Origin: RPQJ01 sp963726665
GTDB taxonomy: Bacteria; Pseudomonadota; Gammaproteobacteria; Steroidobacterales; Steroidobacteraceae
NCBI GenBank assembly: GCA_963726665.1
Contig: CAVSDW010000009.1
Span: 1-64,000, forward strand
Direction: 5' to 3'
Length of the DNA stretch: 64,000 nucleotides
Shown here: positions 10,198 through 19,824 of the stretch, in pieces
How positions within the stretch are numbered: position 1 is the first letter of the stretch
Layout: each line of letters opens with the position of its first letter
Translations under genes and position numbers: made by a program
Notes under the pieces: model-generated
Told to the model about the DNA's origin: nothing
Databases searched by the model: none
Seen by the model: the letters and a program-made list of their open reading frames with translations, nothing else

Positions 10198-11440
10198 ATG
10201 ACCGCCGCCCCCAGGACTCACGACCTCGTCGTATTCGGTGCAACGAGCTTCGTCGGGCAGATCCTCGCCCGCTACCTGTACGAGGAATTCGGCCTTCGCG
10301 GCCGGTTGCGCTGGGCCATCGCGGGACGCTCGAAGGCGAAACTCGAGGAACTGCGCCGTTCCCTGGGACCCGGTGCTGCGAGGCTGCCGATGATCGTGGC
10401 CGATGCCGCGGACGAGGCGGCACTCGGCGCCATGTGCGCCGGTACGCGGGTGGTCGCCTCCACGGTGGGGCCCTACGCACTCTACGGCGAGCCGCTCATC
10501 AAGGCCTGCGTCGAGGCCGGCACGGACTACTGCGACCTGACTGGCGAGCCGCAGTGGATCCGCAGAATGCTGGAAAAGTACGAGCCCGCGGCCAGGAAGT
10601 CCGGGGCCCGCATCGTTCACTGCTGCGGCTTCGACTCGATCCCGTCCGACCTCGGGGTGCACTTCCTGCAGCGCGAGGCCCGCGCGCGCTTCGGGCAGCC
10701 CTGCGAGCGCGTGAAGTTGCGGGTCAAGGCCATGACCGGGGGATTCTCCGGCGGGACCGTGGCCAGCGCCATGAACGCCTTCCGGGAAGCCTCCGCCGAC
10801 CCGAAATTGCGCAAGGAACTCGCGAATCCCGTATTCGCTGTGTCCGAAGGGCCATGGCTCGAAGGCCCGCCAGCCGAACGTGAAATTCGCGGAGTACGAC
10901 CCCGACTTCCAGGCATGGGTCGCGCCGTTCGTCATGGGCGCGATCAACGTCCGCATCGTTCATCGGACGAATGCGCTCAGCAAGGGTGCCTACGGTGCCG
11001 ACTTCCGCTACGACGAGGCCGTTCTCGGTGGCCGCGGCGTCAAGGGACGCGCGATCGCGGCCGGCATTGCCGCGGGGTTGGGCGGCTTCGCGCTCGCCGC
11101 CTCGATCGCACCGCTGCGCGCGGCGCTCGAGCGCTTCGTCCTGCCCGCGCCCGGCACGGGCCCGAGCCCGGCGGCGCAGAAGAAGGGTTACTACGACCTG
11201 CGCTTCCTCGGCCAGACCGCGGACGGGCGCTCGATCCGCACCAAGGTCACGGGCCAGGGCGATCCGGGCTACGGCTCGACGTCGAAGATCCTCGGTCAGG
11301 CAGCTGCCATGCTTGCGCTGGACGTCCCGAAATCCGAGGTCAAGGGCGGATTCTGGACCCCGGCGACGATCTTCGGAGACGAACTGATCGATCGCCTGGA
11401 AAAGCACGCGGGGCTGCATTTCGAGGTGCTGGAGGGCTGA
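10198..11440 (+). CDS. Saccharopine dehydrogenase-like / trans-acting enoyl reductase family protein, one frame break
   Basis: The N-terminus is a Rossmann domain (HDLVVFGATSFVGQILARYL) followed by the family blocks STVGPYALYGEPL, GTDYCDLTGE and HCCGFDSIPSDLG, as in mycobacterial trans-acting enoyl reductase and human SCCPDH. The second part, including YDLRFLGQTADG and a C-terminal WTPATIFGDELIDRL, is in another frame. The break is near 10866, and one base restores a protein of about 413 residues. GGAG precedes the ATG. The substrate is unknown; the family works on lipid-like or polyketide-like enoyl compounds rather than saccharopine in most bacteria. Confidence 0.85.
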
Positions 11441-11519
11441 GTCCGGCTCAGGCCGCGACTGCAAGTGCGCCGGCGCGTGCGCCCCTGACCGCGGGCGCGG
11501 GCCGTCGCGACCGCCGTGA

Positions 11520-11539
11520 GGTGGAATTTGCATTCCACC
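11520..11539. repeat. Perfect 8-bp stem inverted repeat with an extra TGGAAT copy
   Basis: GGTGGAAT and its exact complement ATTCCACC flank a four-base loop, and a further GTGGAATC follows immediately at 11540. The element sits about 47 bases upstream of the S10 carboxypeptidase ATG and 80 bases after the previous stop. No T-tract follows it, so an operator is as likely as a terminator. Confidence 0.4.
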
Positions 11540-11586
11540 GTGGAATCGGGTGTCCTTTGCGGCCTCGGAAACAGGGGGATCGGACC

Positions 11587-13146
11587 ATGTACAGGCATCT
11601 GGTCGCGGCGCTCGCCGCGTGGGCACTCGTCGTCGGCGGCCCGGCACTCGCGAAGGACGAGCACAAGGATGACAAGGAAGAAAAGGGCAAGACTGACAGC
11701 AAGGCGGATTCCGATGAGTCCGTCGAACCCGCCTCCTCGGTGACCCAGCACCAGATCACCATCGACGGCCAGGTCGTCAAGTACACGGCCACGGCAGGCT
11801 GGCTGATCATGAAGGACGACAAGGACAAGCCCATCGCGCGCTTCGGCTACACGGCCTACACGCGCGACGGATTCAAGGACCTTTCCAGGCGGCCGATCAT
11901 GTTCGCCTACAACGGGGGCCCCGGCTCGTCCTCGATCTGGCTGCACATGGGCATCATGGGCCCGCGTCGGGTCGTGGTGAACGACCAGGGCTACGCACCC
12001 CCGCCGCCGTCGGTGAGCGTGGACAATGCCTACACCGTGCTGGACGTGACCGACATCGTGATGATCGATCCCGTCGGCACGGGCTTCTCGAAGCCACTGG
12101 GCGACGCGAAGACCACCGACTTCTGGGGGGTGGACCAGGACATCAAGTCGGTCGGCCAGTTCATCAAGCGCTACGTCTCGGACAACGGGCGATGGGCGTC
12201 GCCGAAGTACCTGCTCGGGGAGAGCTACGGCGGCATGCGCAGCGCGGGCCTCTCCTACTACCTGCAGAACTCTCTTGGCATGGACCTGAACGGCGTGGTG
12301 CTCGTCTCCCCGTTCCTTAACGCGGGATCGGGGATCGACGGCGAGGAGATCGACCTCCCGCACGTGCTCTACCTGCCGACCTTTGCGGCCACGGCCTGGT
12401 ACCACGATGCCATTCCCAACAAGCCTGCCTCGCTGCCGGCCTACCTCGAGGAAGTCCAGCGCTTCGCCTACGACGAGTACGCACCGGCGCTCATGCGCGG
12501 CTACGTGATTTCGGACGCCGAGAAGAAGGCGGTGGCCACGAAGCTCGCCGCCTACACCGGCACGACCGCGGAGTACTGGGAGAAGGCCGACCTGCGGGTC
12601 AGCCACCCGCAGTTCCTGCAGGAACTGAAGCGCAGCCAACGCCTGATCGCCGGCCGCATCGACTCGCGTTTCGTCGGCCCCGCGGTCAACCCGCTGTCCG
12701 AGACGATGGACTACGACCCGTTCTTCCCGGCGGTCGCGCCCGCCTACACCGCCGCGTTCCTCGACTACCTGCACTCGGAACTCAAGTTCGGCAAGGACGA
12801 GAACTACGTGGTCTCGGCGTTCGACATCAAGTGGGACTGGCAGCACAAGCGGCCCGGCGAAGGTGGCTGGATGTCGCCGCTGCCGAACACGGTGCCGGAT
12901 CTTGCATTGGCGATGACCTACAACCCGGGCCTGCACGTGCTCGTGCTGCAGGGCTACTACGACCTCGCCACGCCCTGGCTCGCGACCAAGAACGACGTGG
13001 CGCACCTGGACATCACGCCCGAGGCGCGAAAGCGCATCACGATGGACTACTTCGACGCCGGGCACATGATGTACCTGCACGAACCGTCGATGAAGAAGTT
13101 CCGCCAGGACGTCGTGGGCTTCGTTCGCGAGACCGACCGCCTCTGA
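11587..13146 (+). CDS. Secreted S10 serine carboxypeptidase
   Basis: The 519-residue protein has an N-terminal Sec signal peptide (about residues 1-22) followed by a Lys/Asp/Glu-rich low-complexity linker (about 23-48). The peptidase domain shows YNGGPGSSS (oxyanion region, residues 108-116), the nucleophile S213 in GESYGGM, D459 in YYDLATP and H493 in GHMMYLH, the complete alpha/beta-hydrolase triad of clan SC family S10. It is expected to act in the periplasm or outside the cell, removing C-terminal residues from peptides. It is intact, unlike several neighbours. Confidence 0.93.
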   Translation: MYRHLVAALAAWALVVGGPALAKDEHKDDKEEKGKTDSKADSDESVEPASSVTQHQITIDGQVVKYTATAGWLIMKDDKDKPIARFGYTAYTRDGFKDLSRRPIMFAYNGGPGSSSIWLHMGIMGPRRVVVNDQGYAPPPPSVSVDNAYTVLDVTDIVMIDPVGTGFSKPLGDAKTTDFWGVDQDIKSVGQFIKRYVSDNGRWASPKYLLGESYGGMRSAGLSYYLQNSLGMDLNGVVLVSPFLNAGSGIDGEEIDLPHVLYLPTFAATAWYHDAIPNKPASLPAYLEEVQRFAYDEYAPALMRGYVISDAEKKAVATKLAAYTGTTAEYWEKADLRVSHPQFLQELKRSQRLIAGRIDSRFVGPAVNPLSETMDYDPFFPAVAPAYTAAFLDYLHSELKFGKDENYVVSAFDIKWDWQHKRPGEGGWMSPLPNTVPDLALAMTYNPGLHVLVLQGYYDLATPWLATKNDVAHLDITPEARKRITMDYFDAGHMMYLHEPSMKKFRQDVVGFVRETDRL

Positions 13147-13212
13147 CGCCGGCGACGTGAGCGCCGCTTGCGCCGGACTGGCCAATTGCCGCGCGCGCTC
13201 GAGGGCACATTC

Positions 13213-14913
13213 ATGAACACGACGGGTTCCTTGAGGCCACGGCGCCGGTTCTGGGGCTGGGGTAACGAAGGCGACGAGTTACTGCCCGCCGAAGTCGCGA
13301 TCATCAGGGCAATGATGTCGCGCCTCGAACTCGCGGCCACGGGCCTGCCCGTGCCGCCGGTCGCCGCGGACTTCACGCTGGCAGCGCCACGCATCCGTCC
13401 GCCGGCGAGCCTCGTCGATTCGTTTTCCGATGCTCCGCACGATCGCCTGTCGCACGCCTACGGCAAGTCGTTCGCGGATTCCGTCCGCATGTGGAACCGC
13501 GACGTGCCGAATCCGCCCGACTGGGTGGCGTTTCCGGCCGACGAGCAGGTGATCACCGACATTCTCGACTGGGCGAGTCGCGAAAACGTGGCGGTGGTTC
13601 CCTACGGCGGCGGTTCGAGCGTGTGCGGCGGCGTCGAGCCTGCCGTTGGACCGAGCTACCACGCGTCGATCTCGCTCGACCTCGAGCGACTCGATCGCGT
13701 ACTCGAAGTGGACCGCGCGAGCCGCTCGGCGCGCATCCAGGCCGGGATCCTCGGACCGGACCTCGAGCGCGGGCTGCGCACGCACGGGCTCACGCTGCGG
13801 CACTACCCCCAGAGCTTCCAGTTCTCGACGCTCGGAGGGTGGATCGTGACGCGCTCCGGCGGGCACTACGCCACGCTGCACACGCACATCGAAGAGTTCG
13901 TGCAGGCGGTCCGGATGCTGACGCCATCGGGCGTGATGGAAACGCGGAGGCTGCCGGGCAGCGGCGCGGGGCCCGACCCCAACCGGCTGGTCGCGGGCTC
14001 GGAAGGCGTGCTCGGCGTGGTGACCGAGGCCTGGATGCGGCTGCAGGACCGCCCGCGATTCCGCGCCTCGGCCTCGGTGCGTTTCGCCGGCTTCGAAGCA
14101 GCCGTGAACTGCGTGCGGGCGCTGTCGCAGTCGGGCCTCAATCCGACCAACTGCCGGCTGCTCGACCCGGCCGAGGTGGCGTGGACTCACGTAGGCGACG
14201 GCCGGAGCCCGATGCTGGTGCTGGGCTTCGAGTCCGCTGACCACGAACTCGGCGCGTGGATGAATCGCGCCCTCGAACTCGCACGCGACTTCGGCGGCGA
14301 ATACGACGCCGCGGCGGTCGAGCGCTCGATGCAGGTCACCGCGACGGATGCGGACGGCGAGCATCGCAAGGGCGCCGCGGGCGCCTGGCGCGACGCGTTC
14401 ATCCGCATGCCGTACTGGCGCGACCCGATGGTCGGCGCTGGCGCGATCCTCGACACCTTCGAGACGGCCATCACCTGGGACCGCTTCGACGCCTTCTATC
14501 GCGGAGTGCGCGAGGACGTGGAATCCGCGATCCTGCGCGCGACCGGACGGCCGGGCAGCGTCTCCTGCCGCTTCACGCACGTCTATCCCGACGGGCCGGC
14601 GCCCTACTTCACCTACGCGGCCCTCGGCAGCGCCCGGGGCGACCTCGCCTCGTCGCTCGCCGCATGGCGGGAGATCAAGTTCGCGGCAAACGAATCCGTC
14701 ACGAGTCGCGGCGGCACGATCACGCACCACCACGCGGTGGGCCGCGATCACCGCGGCGGCTACGAGCAGGAGTCGCCGCCGCTCTACCGGGAAGCGCTCG
14801 CCGCAGCCAAGGCCCGGCTCGACCCGCGCGGCATCCTCAATCCCGGGGTACTCATCGATCCGGTCGGCCGGCCGGTCGGCATCACGGGTGCGCTCGCGGC
14901 ACGCAGTCCGTGA
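13213..14913 (+). CDS. FAD-binding oxidoreductase related to alkyl-DHAP synthase
   Basis: This 566-residue protein has the vanillyl-alcohol-oxidase-type FAD domain (VVPYGGGSSVCGG, residues 129-140), the segment HYPQSFQFSTLGGWI and a triple histidine at residues 505-507 inside THHHAVGRDH. The same layout, including the HHH motif, occurs in alkyldihydroxyacetonephosphate synthase, which swaps the acyl group of acyl-DHAP for a fatty alcohol. D-lactate and glycolate dehydrogenases share the fold but not this histidine run. The C-terminus DPRGILNPGVL is typical of the superfamily. Whether it makes ether lipids or oxidises another 2-hydroxy acid cannot be decided here. Confidence 0.8.
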   Translation: MNTTGSLRPRRRFWGWGNEGDELLPAEVAIIRAMMSRLELAATGLPVPPVAADFTLAAPRIRPPASLVDSFSDAPHDRLSHAYGKSFADSVRMWNRDVPNPPDWVAFPADEQVITDILDWASRENVAVVPYGGGSSVCGGVEPAVGPSYHASISLDLERLDRVLEVDRASRSARIQAGILGPDLERGLRTHGLTLRHYPQSFQFSTLGGWIVTRSGGHYATLHTHIEEFVQAVRMLTPSGVMETRRLPGSGAGPDPNRLVAGSEGVLGVVTEAWMRLQDRPRFRASASVRFAGFEAAVNCVRALSQSGLNPTNCRLLDPAEVAWTHVGDGRSPMLVLGFESADHELGAWMNRALELARDFGGEYDAAAVERSMQVTATDADGEHRKGAAGAWRDAFIRMPYWRDPMVGAGAILDTFETAITWDRFDAFYRGVREDVESAILRATGRPGSVSCRFTHVYPDGPAPYFTYAALGSARGDLASSLAAWREIKFAANESVTSRGGTITHHHAVGRDHRGGYEQESPPLYREALAAAKARLDPRGILNPGVLIDPVGRPVGITGALAARSP

Positions 14914-14972
14914 GTCGGTCGGCCCGACGTCGTAGACTTGACGATTCGCGCACCGATCCAGGAAATCGAACC

Positions 14973-17900
14973 ATGCAGAAGTTGATCCGCCGGGCCACGG
15001 GCCTGGTCGCATTGCTCGTCACCTGCCATGCAGGCGCAGCAGCACCGACGATGGACGTCGCCTCCTCGCTCGAGTGGCGGCTCGTGGGGCCTTTCCGCGC
15101 CGGCTGGGCGACGGCAGCCGCAGGCGCAGGCAACGGTTCCGACACGTTCTACCTCGGCGCGGCCGGCGGCGGCGTCTGGAAGACCGACGATGCGGGCAAG
15201 ACCTGGACGCGCCGCATTCGACGGCGTGGGTTCCGCCTCGGTCGGCGCACTCACGGTCGCCCCCTCGGACCCGAATGTCATCTACGCCGGCATGGGACAG
15301 GTCACGAGCCGGTACGACATCGCCGTGGGCGACGGCGTCTATCGCTCGGACGACGCAGGCAGGACCTGGCGGCACCTCGGGCTCGGGACGAGCCGCCACA
15401 TCGGCGCAATCCGCGTGCACCCGGCCAATCCCGACGTGGCGTGGGTCGCTGCGCTCGGCTCGACCTTCGGACCCAACGACGAACGTGGCGTGTACCGCAC
15501 GACGGACGGAGGCCGCAGCTGGCAGCGCACGCTCTTCGTGAGCGAGGACGCCGGCGCCGTGGACCTCGCGGTGGACCCTGCGAATCCGGACGTCGTGTTC
15601 GCTTCGACCTGGCAGGTGCGCTACCGGCCGTGGCTCGCCTATTTCTCGCCGGACGTAGGCCCCGGCAGCCGCCTCTACAAGTCCACCGACGGCGGCGTCA
15701 CCTGGACGCGCATCGAGGGCAGTGGCTGGCCCACGGGCGCGCTTGGCCGCATCGGCCTGGCGACGAGCCCGCTCGCAAAGGGAACGCGCGTGTGGGCCCT
15801 CATCGACGCGGTGTCCGGCGGGGGCCTGTATCGCTCCGACGACTCGGGCTCGACGTGGCAGCACGTGAGCTCGAACCCGGAGTACGTCAACAGCTACTTT
15901 GGCCACCTGACGTCCGTGCCGGGGGATCCCGACACGGTGTACGTCATGGGGCGCGGAATGCACCGCTGCGCGGCGGCGGGCACAAAGTGCGACATCGTCA
16001 AGGGGGCGCCGGGCGGCGATGACTACCACTTCCTCTGGATCGACCCGGCGCACCCGGAGCGCATGATCACGGGCGCCGACCAGGGCGCGGCGATCACGCT
16101 GAACGGCGGGCGCACGTGGACCGACTGGTACAACCAGCCGACCGGGCAGTTCTACAAGATCCACACGGACGATGTGTTCCCCTACCGCATCTACGGCGGG
16201 CAGCAGGACAATGGCACGGTGCGCATCGCGAGCCGCAGCGACTACGGCTCGATCACCTTCCGTGACTGGGAACCCGTGGGCGCCGACGAGCGCGACTACC
16301 AGATCCCCGACCCGCGGGACCCGGACATCGTCTACGGCTCCGGCCTCGGCGGGCGCCTGTCGCGCTGGAACGCGCGGAACGGCGAAGTACAGAACGTGAC
16401 GCCCTGGCCGATCTCGAGCTATGGCGAGCGCCCGACGGACTTCCAGCAGCGATACTCCTGGATCACGCCGATCGCCATGTCGAAGATCGCGCCGTTCCCG
16501 CTCTACTTCGGATCGCAGTACCTCTGGCGCTCGACCAACCAGGGCGCGACCTGGGAACGACTGGGTCCGGACCTGAGCGCCGCAAAGGCCGGGACACGCG
16601 ACTGCGGCGGGGACCTCGACGCCGCACGCGCTCGCGCCTGCGGCTACGGCGTCATCTGGAGCATCGGGCTCTCGCCGCGCGACAACTCCGAGATCTGGGT
16701 GGGCACGGACGACGGCGTCGTGCGGGTGACGCGCGACGGTGGCAAGTCCTGGGGCGACGTGACGCCGAAGGGCGTGCCTGCCTGGGCCAAGATCGCCACG
16801 GTCGAGCCCTCGCCAACGACGCCGGGCACCGCTTACATCTCGGTGGACAACCATCGACAGGACGATTTCCGCCCATACGTCTACCGCACGCGCGACCACG
16901 GCGCGACCTGGACGCTCGTGACGGCCGGCTTGCCGCGGGACCGGTTCGTCGGAGTCGTGCGCGCCGACACCGTCCGCGCGGGCCTCCTCTACGCCGGCAC
17001 CGACACCGGCGTGTTCGTGTCCTTCGACGATGGCGACCACTGGCAGTCGCTGCAGCGCAACCTCCCGGTCGCCTGGGTGCGGGACATTGCCGTGCACGGC
17101 AACGACCTCATCGTCGCGACGCAGGGACGCGCCATCTGGGTGCTGGACGACGTCTCGCCCTTGCGCCAGCACGGTGCCGCGGGCTCGACGGCGCACCTCT
17201 ACGCGCCGGCGACGGCGATTCGGCTGCGCAAGAACCAGAATCGCGACACGCCGCTGCCGAAGGAGACGCCCGCCGGGCGCAACCCCCCGACGGGCGCCGT
17301 CATCGACTACTGGCTGCCCACGGACGCGAGCCGCGTGGACATCGAGATCCGCGATGCCGCGGGCGCGATCGTGCGCAGCTACTCGAGCGCCGCCGCGCCG
17401 CCGCCGGCCGAGGCGGAGCGCTACTTCACGCCGACTGGATCCTGTCGGAACAACTGCCCGCCGCGACCGCCGGCATGCACCGCTTCGTGTGGGACCTGCG
17501 CTACCCGCGCCCACGGACGACCGAGTACGAGTACTCGATCTCGACCGCCTACGGCATGGGCGTCCCGGTCGTTCCCGAGGGTCCCGTGGTCGCGCCTGGC
17601 GAATATCGGGTGGTGCTGCGCGTGGACGGTCGCGAGCAGTCGGCGCCGCTCACCGTCGCCATGGATCCGCGCGTGCCGGTGGATGCGGCCGCGCTCTCTT
17701 CGGCGCTCGCGCTGTCGCGCGAGCTCCAGGCCCTGCTCGAGAAGCACTACGCGGGCGCCGCCGAGATCGAGTACCTCGGCGAACGCACGGGTGAGTTGCG
17801 GAAGGAGAATCCGAAGAACTCAGAGGCAATCAGGGCGCTCGACGAGTTCGACAAACACCTTACTCCGCTCAACTCCGGCGCGGGCGACCGCGCCGACGAC

Positions 17901-18170
17901 CTGAATCTCCTGGCCATCGGCGGCGTGCTGCGTTCCGTCGCTACCGACGTCGAATCCACCGACCGCGCGCCCACCGATCCGCAGCGGCGCGCCGTCGCGG
18001 AGACGGCCGCGCGGCTCGACCGCGCGCTCGCGGCGTGGCAGTCGATACGGGAGCAGGAATTGCCGCGCCTCAATGCCGCGCTCGCCTCGGCAGGGATCGC
18101 GACGATCGAGATTCCGCCGGTAGCCGAGATCCGGCTCGGCGGCCCGAGCGCATCGCGCGAGATTCCCTGA
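14973..18170 (+). CDS. Secreted sortilin/BNR-repeat (VPS10-like) protein, two frame breaks
   Basis: The protein begins with a signal peptide (MQKLIRRATGLVALLVTCHA) and then carries a long series of BNR/Asp-box repeats such as SDDAGRTW, TDGGRSW, TDGGVTW, SDDSGSTW, TNQGATW, RDGGKSW and RDHGATW, which build beta-propellers. A C-terminal module (MHRFVWDLRYP onward) matches the tail of bacterial glycosyl-hydrolase-like exoproteins of this group. Frame breaks near 15213 and 17432 are each repaired by one base, giving about 1065 residues, the usual size. Function is unknown: these proteins are exported or periplasmic and no catalytic residues can be assigned. Confidence 0.83.
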
Positions 18171-18180
18171 ACGTTGGAGG

Positions 18181-18206
18181 GCCGCTGCGGATCGATCCGC
18201 AGCGGC
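18181..18206. terminator. 26-bp perfect palindrome between convergent genes
   Basis: GCCGCTGCGGATC is followed directly by its exact reverse complement. The palindrome lies 10 bases after the stop of the BNR-repeat gene and 31 bases before the stop of the convergent dehydratase gene. The TCTT that follows on the plus side is a weak U-tract, so a bidirectional terminator is the most economical reading. Confidence 0.7.
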
Positions 18207-18237
18207 TCTTGCGTGCTGGCCGCGGCCCGCGGGAGCG

Positions 18238-19177
18238 CTACCTCCAGGGCAGCGCGTCGAGGTCCACGTTGCCGCCCGTGAGGATCACGCCGACGCGTTT
18301 TCCCGAAAGCGGCATGCGCCCGCTGAGCACCGCGGCCACCGGCACCGCGCTCGACGGCTCGATGATGATCTTCATCACCTCCCAGACGAGGCGCATCGCC
18401 GCGACGATCTCCTCCTCGGAAACGGTCGTGATGCCCCGCACGTGCTCGCCGGATGACGGCGAACGGCCGCTCGCCCAGCGAGGCGCGCAGCCCGTCGGCG
18501 ACCGTCTGGCCACCGGTGGGCGGCTGGAGCGTGCCACTGACGAACGAGCGATATGCATCATCGACCGCGGCGGGCTCGGCGCCGTGAACGTCGACACCGA
18601 GTTCCGAGCCCACGATTGCCGTGCCGGCGAGCAGCCCGCCGCCGCCGACGGGCGTCACGATCGCGTCCAGCCCCGATATCTCCTCGATCAGTTCCAGCGC
18701 GGCCGTGCCCTGCCCGGCGATCACCTGCCAGTCGTCGTAGGGGTGAACCAGCGTGGCTCCGGTGCGCTCCTGGATCTCGGCACAGCAGGCCTCGCGCGCC
18801 GGCAAGGTGGGCTCGCAGAACACGATCTCACCACCCAGCCGCTGGACCGAAGCGACCTTGGCCTTCGGGGCTCCACGGGGCATCGCGATGTACGCGCGCG
18901 TGCCGACGTTGCGCGCCGCGAGCGCGAGTGCCGCCGCATGATTTCCCGACGAGTGCGTCACGACGCCGCGCGGCAGCAAATCTGCGGGAAGCGACAGCAC
19001 CGCGTTGTGCGCCCCGCGCGCCTTGAAGGCGCCGATGCGCTGGAAGTTCTCGCACTTGAAGAAGATCTTCGCGCCGGCGTGACCGTCGAGCGTACGGCTC
19101 GTGAGCACCGGCGTCCGAGCAACCCAGGGCGCGATCCGGGTCGCGGCCGCACGGACGTCGGACAAGGCGCGGCTCAC
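18238..19177 (-). CDS. PLP-dependent serine/threonine dehydratase family protein, one frame break
   Basis: This fold-type II PLP enzyme has KCENFQRIGAFKARGAHNAV (the Schiff-base lysine region), HSSGNHAAALALAA and the glycine loop TPVGGGGLLAGTA. The C-terminal IEPSSAVPVAAVL is in another frame; the break is near 18450 and one base restores about 312 residues, the length of single-domain threonine/serine dehydratases and serine racemases. No regulatory ACT domain is present, so it is of the catabolic type. The GTG start overlaps the aldolase stop (GTGA), making it the last gene of the mtnP-mtnA-aldolase operon. Its role there is unclear. Confidence 0.85.
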
Positions 19178-19824
19178 GGTCCGATCCGCCCATAGTCGGT
19201 GAACTTCTCGATCACCCGCGCCATTTCCGCGTCGTCGAGCACGTTGGGCTCCATTCCTGCGGCGCGAAGTTCGAGGTACTGCGTCGCGAGGTTCTCGACC
19301 TCCAGCGCGACCGCCTGCGCGGCCGCGAGCGTCGGGCCCACCGCCACCACGCCATGATTGGCGAGCAGCACCGCACGCCGTCCTTCGAGCCCCGCGATCG
19401 CGCTGGCCGCGAGTTCCGCCGTTCCGAAGGTCGCGTAGGGCATGCAGCGGATCTCGCCGCCTGCGAGCGCAATCATGTAGTGGAAGGCCGGAATGCCGAG
19501 TCCCGCGCAGGCGAGCGCAGTCGCACGAGGACTGTGCGTGTGCACGATCGCCGAGACGTCCGGACGACAGGCGTAGATCGCGGCGTGCATCCGCCATTCC
19601 GAGGACGGCCGCAGCCCGCCCGGCACCGGCGTGCCGTGCTCGTCGAACTCCACGACTTGTCCCGGATCGAGTTCGCGATAGGGAATGCCCGACGGCGTGA
19701 CCAGGAATCCTCCAGGCATCCGGCACGAGACGTTTCCCGACTTGTTGGGCATCAGGCCCGCCGCATCCATCGCCCGTGATGCCGCGACGATCTCCGCGCG
19801 TACGTCCGTCTGTCCAGCAGTCAT
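19174..19824 (-). CDS. Class II aldolase (AraD/FucA family), probable DHAP-shunt aldolase
   Basis: The 216-residue protein shows the zinc aldolase signature: E76 in SSEWRMH, the H95-x-H97 pair in IVHTHSPRATA, and a third histidine H157 in LLANHGVV. It lacks the C-terminal reductase or epimerase parts of larger relatives. Its start overlaps the mtnA stop (ATGA), and mtnP lies upstream. This gene set defines the DHAP shunt, in which the aldolase splits 5-methylthioribulose-1-phosphate or 5-deoxyribulose-1-phosphate to DHAP plus an aldehyde. The family and zinc ligands are seen directly; the substrate is inferred from operon context. MtnB (methylthioribulose-phosphate dehydratase) is a related fold and is the main alternative, but no mtnC, mtnD or mtnK accompanies it. 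Confidence 0.85.
   Translation of the reverse strand: MTAGQTDVRAEIVAASRAMDAAGLMPNKSGNVSCRMPGGFLVTPSGIPYRELDPGQVVEFDEHGTPVPGGLRPSSEWRMHAAIYACRPDVSAIVHTHSPRATALACAGLGIPAFHYMIALAGGEIRCMPYATFGTAELAASAIAGLEGRRAVLLANHGVVAVGPTLAAAQAVALEVENLATQYLELRAAGMEPNVLDDAEMARVIEKFTDYGRIGP

Noticed and set aside
11296..13185. Long open frame of about 629 codons antisense to the S10 carboxypeptidase
   Set aside because: It is Arg/Val-rich with no recognisable domain and lies opposite a gene with a complete catalytic triad; antisense open frames are frequent in G+C-rich DNA.
15019..17514. 831-codon frame antisense to the BNR-repeat gene
   Set aside because: Its composition is typical of the antisense of Asp-box repeats, and the sense strand has a signal peptide and repeats.
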